Positions 57,468-64,000 of a DNA stretch of 64,000 bases are shown here, in pieces. The position numbers and the translations under genes were made by a program. Origin of the DNA: Algoriphagus formosus (GTDB lineage Bacteria > Bacteroidota > Bacteroidia > Cytophagales > Cyclobacteriaceae). Position 1 is the stretch's first letter. Each line of letters begins with the position of its first letter. Under the pieces are notes generated by a model. The model was not told the DNA's origin and did no database searches. It saw nothing but the letters and a program-made list of their open reading frames with translations. Location of the stretch: NCBI RefSeq assembly GCF_002807035.1, contig NZ_NIUC01000002.1, positions 55,469 through 119,468 on the forward strand, in the 5' to 3' direction.

Positions 57468-57490
57468 GAAGCCACAATTAATGTGGCTTC
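57468..57490 (+). terminator. Hairpin after peptide 1
   Basis: GAAGCCACA (57468-57476) and TGTGGCTTC (57482-57490) form a perfect 9-bp stem with a 5-nt loop between peptide 1 and the lipoprotein gene. The T-tract is weak, so it may attenuate rather than terminate. Confidence 0.6.
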
Positions 57491-57516
57491 ATTAAACTCC
57501 TCAATTTTAAATTCCA

Positions 57517-58665
57517 ATGAGATATTTTATTATCCCCTTTATTGCTATTATTTTCTGTGGATGTACAGAAAGGACAACTGAATTCGAAAATACTAAGAAA
57601 ATTTATTCCATTGATACTGTACGAATCAATTCCAGAAATGAAATTTTAGATATATGGGGATTTCTTTCATTTTCTGATCTAGATTCAGCAAAAAAATCAA
57701 TTTTCTTTTATAATTCTTACAATCATTCAATAGACCAAATTGATCTTAACAGGTTAGAATTTATTAAAAGGCTAAAATTTGAAAAGGAAGGTCCAAACGG
57801 TACTGGTGATATTTTTCATGAATTCAACGTTTTAAAAGGGAACCGTTTTTTTATGAAATCATTTGAAAAATCTGGGATTTTTGATCAAAATGGAACACTA
57901 ATTCGAAGAATAGATTGGAGAAATTCAGTAGGTTTTAACGGGAAAAAATATTTTGATTTCCCAAAAAGACAAATTCTTATAGAATCAGATAGTTCTATTG
58001 TAGTTGGACTATCTTACGATTATGAAAACATTGAAGTCCACCTTGATATTTTGTCTTTAGAAGAAAATTCCGTGGAGAGGTTGAAATTAAATTCAAAAAA
58101 ATCATATGGCGATTTAAGTTTTAGAAGTGCCAATTCTGGTAATATAATTGATCCCAGTATAGAATTCAAATTTCAAAATGAAAAGGTCATAATAAGTTAT
58201 GAATTCTCTAATGAAATTGTAGTTTATGATCCTCATGATAAATCTCTAAAGTTTATAGATTATAATCCTAAACTAACACCAAAAAGAGTAGCCCCCTCAA
58301 AGATTCATATTGGATCAATAGAAGAAATTCAAAAAGAATTAAATTATTTCTACGAACAAGTTGCATATTATCGTCCAGAATGGGATAGCAAGAGCAAACA
58401 TTATTTTCGCCTATCATCAAAAACGATTTTTTCTGAGGAAATTGAAAATAATATAAAATCTAGCAATCGGCAGATTAAAAAAAATAAGGTTTTTATAACA
58501 GTTTTTGATTCCGATTTCAATCTAGTTGAAGAATTGGAAATAAAGGAATTGTCAGAAATTGATAACGATTATTTTATAAAAGACGGAAAACTATGGCTAT
58601 TAATAAATTTAGATGATGAATTGGGATTTGTAAGATTAAGTTTAAGCAATTTACTGAAGCAATAA
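57517..58665 (+). CDS. DUF4221-like beta-propeller lipoprotein 1
   Basis: 382 residues. Lipobox IIFCGC with Cys16. The mature part has DUF4221-type features: a start strand (TVRINSRNEILDIWG), DLNRLEFIKRLKFEKEGPNGTGD, and a closing strand DGKLWLLINLDDELGFVRL. This points to a propeller anchored to the membrane. Very AT-rich: 13 of 60 bases in 57661-57720 are G or C, against about 48 percent in purL. It is paired with peptide 1 (63 bp). A receptor, immunity or chaperone role for the peptide is inference. Confidence 0.85.
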   Translation: MRYFIIPFIAIIFCGCTERTTEFENTKKIYSIDTVRINSRNEILDIWGFLSFSDLDSAKKSIFFYNSYNHSIDQIDLNRLEFIKRLKFEKEGPNGTGDIFHEFNVLKGNRFFMKSFEKSGIFDQNGTLIRRIDWRNSVGFNGKKYFDFPKRQILIESDSSIVVGLSYDYENIEVHLDILSLEENSVERLKLNSKKSYGDLSFRSANSGNIIDPSIEFKFQNEKVIISYEFSNEIVVYDPHDKSLKFIDYNPKLTPKRVAPSKIHIGSIEEIQKELNYFYEQVAYYRPEWDSKSKHYFRLSSKTIFSEEIENNIKSSNRQIKKNKVFITVFDSDFNLVEELEIKELSEIDNDYFIKDGKLWLLINLDDELGFVRLSLSNLLKQ

Positions 58666-58689
58666 ATAAAAAGAATTAAAACACAATTT

Positions 58690-58902
58690 TTGAAAACCTT
58701 CCCCCTCTACAAACAACCCGACTCTAAAGACTGTGGACCCACTTGCTTACGAATCATAGCGAAACACTATGGGAAGCAGACCTCCCTCAAGGAAATCCGG
58801 GAAATATCGGAGACGACTCGGGAAGGAAGTAGCTTATTGAAGCTCAGTGATGTCGCGGAGGGGATGGGGTTTAAAACTATTGGGGCTGATTTTTTTCAGT
58901 AA
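58690..58902 (+). CDS. Half C39 peptidase ORF, copy 1
   Basis: 70 residues, starting at TTG where copy 2 has ATG. The sequence is the N-terminal half of a C39 bacteriocin-processing peptidase: YKQPDSKDCGPTC with oxyanion Q9 and catalytic C15, then IAKHYGK, TREGSS and GFKTIGADFF. A full domain is about 130-150 residues and needs a His and Asp that are missing here, so it cannot be a complete protease. It ends CAG-TAA, the first bases of the repeated element. It may be a recombination remnant of an export ATPase gene, or a leader-binding partner. Confidence 0.7.
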   Translation: MKTFPLYKQPDSKDCGPTCLRIIAKHYGKQTSLKEIREISETTREGSSLLKLSDVAEGMGFKTIGADFFQ

Positions 58903-59016
58903 AAACTTACTGAAAATTAGAAATATCTTACTAGGTATTGGCTTAATAAGTAAATAATTTGAAATCTAATGATCGGAAGTACCGGTCAAGAATCTTAAAC
59001 AAAACGAACAAGTAAA
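58895..59016 (+). repeat. Leader-upstream element, copy 2
   Basis: Same element as at 57137. The palindrome CAGTAA-AAAC-TTACTG lies at 58897-58912. The second hairpin is TGATCGG/CCGGTCA (58970-58988): three base pairs differ from copies 1 and 3, yet pairing, including G-U, is kept. The 30 bases before the ATG are less conserved. Confidence 0.85.
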
Positions 59017-59256
59017 ATGAAGAAGTTAAATTTAGAAATGCTCAGACTCAGCTCCGAGGAAGTCTTGGAAAGAAGTCAGATGAAGAAGATTACTGGGGGG
59101 TATGGGGGAGGCTGTTGTTATAGAGCTCTTGGAGGGCAAGTATTTACAGGTTTATCTGTAAGTCAAGCACAAAGCTATTACAATTCCCATGCAGGTCAGG
59201 GTCAAGCTGCTTACTGCTGTGCTAGTTGTGGAACAGGTAGTTTTACTTGGTGCTAA
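59017..59256 (+). CDS. Double-glycine leader peptide 2, Cys-rich core
   Basis: 79 residues. Leader (1-28) MKKLNLEMLRLSSEEVLERS...KKITGG; core of 51 residues with Cys at 33, 34, 67, 68, 71 and 79, Gly-rich. The Cys pairs could form disulfides or thioethers, but no modification enzyme is encoded here. Cleavage after GG28 by a C39 protease is expected. It is the intact model for this array, and the stop is followed by a strong hairpin. Confidence 0.88.
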   Translation: MKKLNLEMLRLSSEEVLERSQMKKITGGYGGGCCYRALGGQVFTGLSVSQAQSYYNSHAGQGQAAYCCASCGTGSFTWC

Positions 59257-59260
59257 TCAT

Positions 59261-59293
59261 ATTGGGGCTGAATTTTACCCAGCCCCAATTTTA
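59261..59293 (+). terminator. Hairpin after peptide 2
   Basis: ATTGGGGCTG (59261-59270) pairs with CAGCCCCAAT (59280-59289) then TTTT; perfect 10-bp stem directly after the peptide stop codon. Confidence 0.75.
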
Positions 59294-59384
59294 GATTATA
59301 ATTACTTATTTCAAAACATTTAATTAAATCAACTACAATTAGTATGAAATATCATTTTTCCAAACTCAATATATAGATATAAAA

Positions 59385-60566
59385 ATGAAAAAACACTTTA
59401 TATTCTTTATTTTGATAGTATTATATTCTTGTAATCCAAAGAGTGAAAATTTACAGGTAAATCATGATCTGGAAAATAAAAGGGTGGTTTTGGAGCAAAG
59501 GGATAGTATCAAAATTGATTTTGTTGGAAACCCAAATGTACATGATATTCATCCTCAGTCTAAAACGGTACTTTTTGTTCATAATTACGAAATGTTTAAA
59601 GAAGATATCCATCTAGCTAATTTTGATGGTTTAGTCTTCTCCTCATTTTCTAAGACGGGTGATAAACCCGATACCTATTTATTCTTGATGTCAACTTTTA
59701 GGATATTAAATGAAAAATCATTTCTAGCTTATGGATATAATGGATTCATGACTTATGATTTTGAGGGAAAATTGCTTTCTAGGGTGGAGCTAAATGACTT
59801 CCAAATTCCAAACTATTCTCCTTTGTTAATGGGGTATGGAATGGAAAAACTGGGAGAAAAATATATCTATATCAATCAGGATTCCCCCGAGAATAGTGAT
59901 TATTCCGATAAGAACAGATATGATGAAATGTATTTATTGGACTTATTAGACCCTACCACAGGTGAAAAAGAGCGGATAATTAAATTCCCAGAAAGCAGTA
60001 TTTTTAAGAGTGGCAAGTACTTTTTCCGAAATGCATGGGATCCCGTATTTCATTTGGCAGATAATAAAATCTACGTAGCTTTTGGTCTGGAGCCCACAAT
60101 TTATTCTTTTAATGCTTCCCCTCCATACGAATTAAAATCTGTTCTTCCCATAGATTTGAAGGATTACAACTATTTCAAGGGCGCGGACGATTATTCTGAA
60201 GATGTTTCATTTTTTGGACGTCGATTTACTTCTGGAATGATTTTAAACATTAAAAAGGTCGGTGATTATTTTCTGGTGGCCTATTTCCCTGGGTATGACG
60301 AGTTGGATACTCAAACCAATTTTGAAAACAAATCACCCGAGGAGTCAAAGTTATTTCGAGAAAGGATGCAAAAAAAGTACCCTTCTCGAATTGCAATCCT
60401 AGATTCAACCGGGAATGTGACCAATGATTTTGTTCCTGACAACCTAGAACCTAGTAGTATGCTTCTGCGAGATGGGCAACTCTGGATAATGGAAAAACCT
60501 GATGAGGAAGTGGAACGAGATTATTTCAGGTTGTTTAGAGTAGGTTTAAAATTGAAAAATGATTAA
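59385..60566 (+). CDS. Propeller lipoprotein 2 (DUF4221-like)
   Basis: 393 residues. Lipobox VLYSC with Cys16. Contains propeller-like strands (SILKIDFVGNPNVHDIHPQSKTVLFVHNYE-type start, YDFEGKLLSRVEL, RIAILDSTGNVTNDF) and the closing motif LLRDGQLWIMEKPDEEVERDYFRLFRVGL that matches the end of lipoprotein 1. It follows peptide 2 by 128 bp, past the hairpin, and precedes lipoprotein 3 by 54 bp on the same strand. Confidence 0.82.
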   Translation: MKKHFIFFILIVLYSCNPKSENLQVNHDLENKRVVLEQRDSIKIDFVGNPNVHDIHPQSKTVLFVHNYEMFKEDIHLANFDGLVFSSFSKTGDKPDTYLFLMSTFRILNEKSFLAYGYNGFMTYDFEGKLLSRVELNDFQIPNYSPLLMGYGMEKLGEKYIYINQDSPENSDYSDKNRYDEMYLLDLLDPTTGEKERIIKFPESSIFKSGKYFFRNAWDPVFHLADNKIYVAFGLEPTIYSFNASPPYELKSVLPIDLKDYNYFKGADDYSEDVSFFGRRFTSGMILNIKKVGDYFLVAYFPGYDELDTQTNFENKSPEESKLFRERMQKKYPSRIAILDSTGNVTNDFVPDNLEPSSMLLRDGQLWIMEKPDEEVERDYFRLFRVGLKLKND

Positions 60567-60620
60567 TTATTTCAAATCTAATAGCTCGCTGCCATATCAA
60601 TTAAGTTTTTAAAGTTTTAT

Positions 60621-61697
60621 ATGAAAAGCACCAAAATTATCTTCTTTTTAATTTTAGCTAGCCTATTTCAATACTGTAAGGAAAAGGGCGATCCTAAAGC
60701 CTTGGAATCAGTCAAAACAATAGAAATTCAAGTTGATGTTTTGAAAGGCGATTCGCCAGAGTTTATCCCTGAAAAACTAGACTCTATAAACTTGGAACTT
60801 CCCGGAAACCCTCCCCTTACATCAATTCAAGATTTGGTTTTTTCGCAAAACTTCTTCCTTCTTTTAGATAGAAAACAAGGGTTATTAAAATTTGACAATA
60901 ATGGTAAGTTTCTTTTGAAAATTGGAGAGTTTGGCGAGGGGCCAGATGAATATGCGATGCCCTATGCGGTTCAATTAGATGAGAAGAAAAATATTGTATA
61001 TGTGGCAGATTGGCAAAAAATGGTCATTCTCACTTATAGCCTCGAAGGAAATTTTGAATCAACAAGCAGTAAACTTCCAGGACATCCAATCTCCTTCTAT
61101 AAAGAAAATGATTCACTTCTGGTAGTTCAGGAGACAATAAATGGAACAAAAGAGCAACCTAGAGAGGTAATAATAAGCTCACTTAAACCCAATAGCCTTG
61201 AAATTGTGAACGGGGAAAGCCCAGTCTACAGCTTTCATTCAAATTTCACTACTATCCATCCAATTCCGAGGATATTAAGTCGGGTACGTAATTCAAGCTT
61301 ATTTTATATGCCAATCATTCTGGGAGAGATTTCTTCGCATAGCGACAGAGATTCGATTTTTAGAAAACAAGGAGGTAGATTGAGCCCAGAGTATTTACTT
61401 CATTTTATTGGTTTTGATAATACACTACAATTGGGAATAAACCAAATGGTTATGTCTGATGCATATGCCTTTTTACGCGTCGTATATGACAACCGTTCCT
61501 ATTTTTTAGGGATTGATTTAGAAAGTAATAGTCCCCCAATTCATTTAAAGAAATTATTTAATCAGGAAATGACAGATGAAATGATTCCAAAGCCTTTCAA
61601 AGGAGATGTGTATTACTCCATTCTTAGGGATAAGGAGAATGCCTTAGAAAAAAATCCACAACTCGTGTTTTACCGTGTTCCGGAGGCAAGTAATTAA
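60621..61697 (+). CDS. Six-bladed beta-propeller lipoprotein 3
   Basis: 358 residues with a lipobox-like LFQYC (Cys19). It has canonical 6-bladed propeller strands: LLDRKQGLLKFDNNGKFLLKIGEFGEGPDEYAMPYAVQLDEKKNIVYVADW, the BF3164-like GEGP.E signature. It is more distant from lipoproteins 1, 2 and 4 and may belong to a separate family of the same fold. It has no peptide of its own between it and lipoprotein 2; half C39 copy 2 begins 15 bp later. Confidence 0.85.
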   Translation: MKSTKIIFFLILASLFQYCKEKGDPKALESVKTIEIQVDVLKGDSPEFIPEKLDSINLELPGNPPLTSIQDLVFSQNFFLLLDRKQGLLKFDNNGKFLLKIGEFGEGPDEYAMPYAVQLDEKKNIVYVADWQKMVILTYSLEGNFESTSSKLPGHPISFYKENDSLLVVQETINGTKEQPREVIISSLKPNSLEIVNGESPVYSFHSNFTTIHPIPRILSRVRNSSLFYMPIILGEISSHSDRDSIFRKQGGRLSPEYLLHFIGFDNTLQLGINQMVMSDAYAFLRVVYDNRSYFLGIDLESNSPPIHLKKLFNQEMTDEMIPKPFKGDVYYSILRDKENALEKNPQLVFYRVPEASN

Positions 61698-61711
61698 ATT
61701 TATTTCTTGTT

Positions 61712-61924
61712 ATGAAAACCTTCCCCCTCTACAAACAACCCAACTCCAAAGACTGCGGACCCACTTGCTTACGAATCATAGCGAAACACTATGGCAAGCT
61801 GATCTCACTGAAGGAAATCCGGGAAATATCGGAGACGACACGGGAAGGAAGTAGCTTATTGAAGCTCAGTGATGCGGCGGAGGCGATGGGGTTTAAAACT
61901 ATTGGGGCAGATTTTTTTCAGTAA
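61712..61924 (+). CDS. Half C39 peptidase ORF, copy 2
   Basis: 70 residues, ATG start. It differs from copy 1 at five of 70 residues (D11N, Q30L, T31I, V55A, G58A). It keeps Q9 and C15 of the active site but ends at the same point before the catalytic His, again with CAG-TAA merging into the repeat. Near identity of two copies separated by 3 kb indicates recent duplication or gene conversion. Confidence 0.72.
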   Translation: MKTFPLYKQPNSKDCGPTCLRIIAKHYGKLISLKEIREISETTREGSSLLKLSDAAEAMGFKTIGADFFQ

Positions 61925-62039
61925 AAACTTACTAAAAATTAGAAATATCTTACTAGCCATTAGCTAAATAAGTAAATAATTTGGGAACTAATCGATTGGA
62001 GGTACCGATCGAGTCTTTTAACCATAATTACTATATTTT
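61917..62039 (+). repeat. Leader-upstream element, copy 3
   Basis: Third copy of the element, nearly identical to copy 1. Palindrome at 61919-61934 has one mismatch in the right arm (TTACTA); the second hairpin CGATTGG/CCGATCG is at 61993-62011. Confidence 0.85.
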
Positions 62040-62258
62040 ATGAGAAAGTTAAGTCTAGAAATGCTCAGACTCAGCACCGAGGAAATTTTGGGTAGAAGTC
62101 AGATGAAATCAATAGTAGGAGGTGGACGTTTTCGATGTGTCTGCTATCAAAGTAAAGGAAGCTGGACAGGAACTTATTCCGATCAAGCCACAGCAGAAGC
62201 GGCTGGAGGGGGACATTGTGGATCAGGTAAAGCTCAATGTACAGAAATCAATCAATAA
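62040..62258 (+). CDS. Double-glycine leader peptide 3, Cys-containing core
   Basis: 72 residues. Leader 1-28 (MRKLSLEMLRLSTEEILGRS...SIVGG) followed by a 44-residue core FRCVCYQSKGSWTG... with Cys at 33, 35, 60 and 67. Core shares no clear identity with peptide 2 beyond the Cys-Gly character. It ends 8 bp before an intrinsic terminator. Confidence 0.87.
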   Translation: MRKLSLEMLRLSTEEILGRSQMKSIVGGGRFRCVCYQSKGSWTGTYSDQATAEAAGGGHCGSGKAQCTEINQ

Positions 62259-63439
62259 CTTGCTTTAAAAGATCCTTTAGTAATTTTCAATTTACCATAG
62301 GGTCTTTTTTTCCTGTATATTGGAAAATATACTTAGTTATTAAGCTGCTTTGTATTAGCTTGTTTTTCTCTTGTAATAAGAGTTCTACAAATATATCATC
62401 AAAAGATTCAGTTAAAATTGATACAGTTATTTTTGAATCCAAAGGTGAAGTAATCGACCTCGGAGAAGAAGGAGAATTCTTGGTTTCATCGGACATGTCT
62501 GAAGATGCTTCTACCTATTATATTTTTAATCTTGAGAAGAGATTATTATACATGCTTGATTTAAAAACAAAGAAACTTCTATCAAAATTGGAAATGCCTT
62601 CCGAGGGACCCAATGGTATTGGAGACTGGCTGATCGATTTTCAAATGATGAATGATAGTAGTTTTATCGTCCAAGGCGATAACGTTTTTTATCTTTTTGA
62701 TAAGACCGGGAAAAGAATGGATAAAACCAGAGTCGATCACCTCTTTTATTTCTATCCTGAATTGACTAGGAAATTCTCAAATATTGGATTTCTATACAAA
62801 GATGAACAATTCCACTTCACGACAGGAGAAGTCGGCACCATAGAATCGGAGATTATTAGCTATAATCCAAAGAACGACTCCCTCGTTTTGAGAGAGATTC
62901 CTTCTATCGATTTGATTAAAAATTGGTCTATGATATCCACCGTCAAATCCTTTACCTTTTATTCAACTCCTGCCTTTGTTATCAATGATTATCCCAATGG
63001 ATTCATTGTAGTAAACAGAGGCTTGCCAGATATGACTGCATACCTGAATAATGGAGATATTGTAAACACCAAGCCTAATAGCTCAAAGTTTTTTGATGAC
63101 TTGGTTCCAGTAGAGGAAATATTCAGAGCCCAAAATGAAACAGCGGAAAAGGAATTTAAGAAAGAGCTAGAAAAACAAATGAACTTCCTCCGACCGGTAG
63201 TGGATGAACAGAAACAAATGCTCTATCGATTCGGCTATCGATTGGCGTCAGATGGTAATTCTTATGACAACTACTTATTTGAATATGATCTGAATTTAAC
63301 CTTAACGCAGGAGACCCAATTGGAAGGAGTCAAAATCAAACCTAAGAAAATGTTCCTTAGGGACTCTACATTTTACCTAGCTGTTTCCTTTGACGACGAA
63401 CCCGGTTTTTTGATTTTCAGGAATCCTTTTGGAAAATAA
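62237..63439 (+). CDS. DUF4221-like propeller lipoprotein 4, start uncertain
   Basis: The open frame is 400 residues, but its only ATG (62237) lies inside peptide 3 and the reading frame crosses the terminator. The real signal peptide is YLVIKLLCISLFFSC with the lipobox Cys; the codon just before it is ATA (62327-62329) where ATG would be expected. Either an unusual start is used, the start was lost, or the long form is translationally coupled. The mature part matches lipoprotein 1: SSDMSEDASTYYIFNLEKR, SEGPNGIGDW, a final LRDSTFYLAVSFDDEPGFLIF. Paired with peptide 3. Confidence 0.8.
   Translation: MYRNQSITCFKRSFSNFQFTIGSFFPVYWKIYLVIKLLCISLFFSCNKSSTNISSKDSVKIDTVIFESKGEVIDLGEEGEFLVSSDMSEDASTYYIFNLEKRLLYMLDLKTKKLLSKLEMPSEGPNGIGDWLIDFQMMNDSSFIVQGDNVFYLFDKTGKRMDKTRVDHLFYFYPELTRKFSNIGFLYKDEQFHFTTGEVGTIESEIISYNPKNDSLVLREIPSIDLIKNWSMISTVKSFTFYSTPAFVINDYPNGFIVVNRGLPDMTAYLNNGDIVNTKPNSSKFFDDLVPVEEIFRAQNETAEKEFKKELEKQMNFLRPVVDEQKQMLYRFGYRLASDGNSYDNYLFEYDLNLTLTQETQLEGVKIKPKKMFLRDSTFYLAVSFDDEPGFLIFRNPFGK
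62267..62311 (+). terminator. Terminator after peptide 3
   Basis: AAAAGATCC (62267-62275) pairs with GGGTCTTTT (62300-62308, one G-U), followed by T to 62311. It lies inside the N-terminal extension of the next ORF. Confidence 0.75.
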
Positions 63440-63544
63440 CCTGCTGGTGTATTCCAATAGGATTTATGTTTATTATCGAAGAGATCAATCTATATGAAAT
63501 TTGGACGATCGAATTAAATGTCTCCAAATTAGTTAAAATCAAAT

Positions 63545-63705
63545 CGCCCCGCTGGGGCTCATATTGATCTTCGAAACCTTCCGTTCTACATCCAAAATGC
63601 ACCGATGGTGCTCTTTCCCTAACAAAACCACCAGGGTTTTAGCCTCAGAGAGGCGTTTTGACTGAAGGAATTTAGCCGCTTTGGGTAATCGAGCTTCGGA
63701 GAAGC
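63545..63705. repeat. Multi-hairpin intergenic element
   Basis: Five perfect short stems occur in 161 bp: GCCCC-GCT-GGGGC (63546-63558), GCACC-GAT-GGTGC (63599-63611), AAAACC-N5-GGTTTT (63624-63640), GCCTC-AGA-GAGGC (63642-63654) and GCTTC-GGA-GAAGC (63693-63705). No ORF spans them. Three-base loops and even spacing point to a dispersed repeat or structured transcript. The rest of 63440-63871 shows no gene. Confidence 0.5.
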
Positions 63706-63871
63706 GATTTGAAAATTAAAAACGACCCTCTTTGGATCTAATTTACAATTCGACCCTACAATCTATAGAAATTTGAAAACCCGGAATCCAACCATTATTG
63801 GTAGTAAGATATTGGGGTAATGCTAGCAGGAGAGATTTTTCTTACGATAAATCAACGTAACTGAAATAGCT

Positions 63872-64000
63872 TTACTTCCCTTTTTTTCCAAAAAACTCAA
63901 TTAATAAGTCTTTAACTTTTTCTAGATCTAATTCAGGATTTTGGTTTTTCGATTCCTTTGAGTCTCCCAATAGTTTGGGAGAAGGGGGGGGGGGGGGGGG
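63872..64000 (-). CDS. C-terminal fragment of an unknown protein
   Basis: A minus-strand frame ends at TAA (63872-63874) and is open to the window edge, 43 codons. The tail reads ...PKLLGDSKESKNQNPELDLEKVKDLLIEFFGKKGK, an ordinary charged helix. The upstream part is run into by the C-run (poly-G on plus), so residues there may be spurious. Too short for a family call. Confidence 0.45.
   Translation of the reverse strand, partial: PPPPPPSPKLLGDSKESKNQNPELDLEKVKDLLIEFFGKKGK
63984..64000. repeat. Poly-G tract at window end
   Basis: Seventeen consecutive G to the last base, preceded by a CTCCCAA/TTGGGAG hairpin (63964-63981). May be an assembly or contig-end artefact, or a true simple-sequence tract. 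Confidence 0.6.

Noticed and set aside
58690..58902. Functional stand-alone C39 protease
   Set aside because: The second half of the domain with catalytic His and Asp is absent.
57137..62039. CRISPR-like repeats
   Set aside because: Three copies only, 122-123 bp long, spaced by kilobases and each placed in front of a peptide gene; no cas genes.

Overview
The window looks like chromosome of a Bacteroidota bacterium, most likely Cyclobacteriaceae (Algoriphagus-like). This is inferred from gene content and order (miaB, sigma-54 activator, lptE, secG and groESL; pheT, zapA and rny), from Bacteroidota promoters of the type TTTG-N19-TAnnTTTG, and from families such as DUF4221, DUF1684, DUF2490, NIPSNAP and secreted TIM-barrel sugar isomerases. 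No rRNA, tRNA, CRISPR array or intact insertion sequence was recognised.

Layout. 1-7.4 kb: the end of a class IV aminotransferase, then a minus-strand block coding a propeller sensor kinase, a REC-kinase, an ABC ATPase, a His-rich ABC permease and a DUF3299-like secreted protein, possibly a signal-controlled metal-related exporter. 7.5-13.2 kb: sucD, an ABC-F ATPase, a NIPSNAP protein, a DUF2490 protein and a periplasmic beta-carbonic anhydrase. 13.3-20.5 kb: sugar oxidoreduction genes (two secreted TIM-barrel isomerases, a GMC oxidoreductase, a Tat-exported propeller), a sensor kinase, and an 800-bp gap holding a probable structured RNA. 20.6-26.9 kb: hexuronate use, with a TRAP transporter divergent from uxaA-uxaB. 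26.9-34.3 kb: housekeeping genes (mtfA-like, rny, zapA, pheT, radC, rpsT). 34.4-43.9 kb: miaB, a sigma-54 activator, lptE, secG and groESL; groESL carries a strong sigma-54-type promoter with a cluster of inverted repeats upstream. 44-56.8 kb: a response regulator, two hydrolases, purL, an AraC-type regulator, an amidohydrolase, an alpha/beta hydrolase with high-GC stretches and two outer-membrane barrel proteins.

The most unusual region is 57.1-63.4 kb. Three short peptides share an almost constant double-glycine leader but have different, mostly Cys-rich cores. Each is preceded by a near-identical 122-123-bp element and followed by a hairpin. They alternate with AT-rich propeller lipoproteins (DUF4221-like) and two near-identical half C39 peptidase ORFs that stop exactly at the repeated element. 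This reads as a leader-constant, core-variable secreted peptide array with partner lipoproteins. The maturation and export ATPase would have to lie elsewhere. Peptide 1 appears frameshifted and the last lipoprotein lacks a normal start, so part of the array may be decaying.

The window ends in a multi-hairpin intergenic element, the 3' end of a minus-strand gene, and a run of 17 G that may be an assembly artefact.
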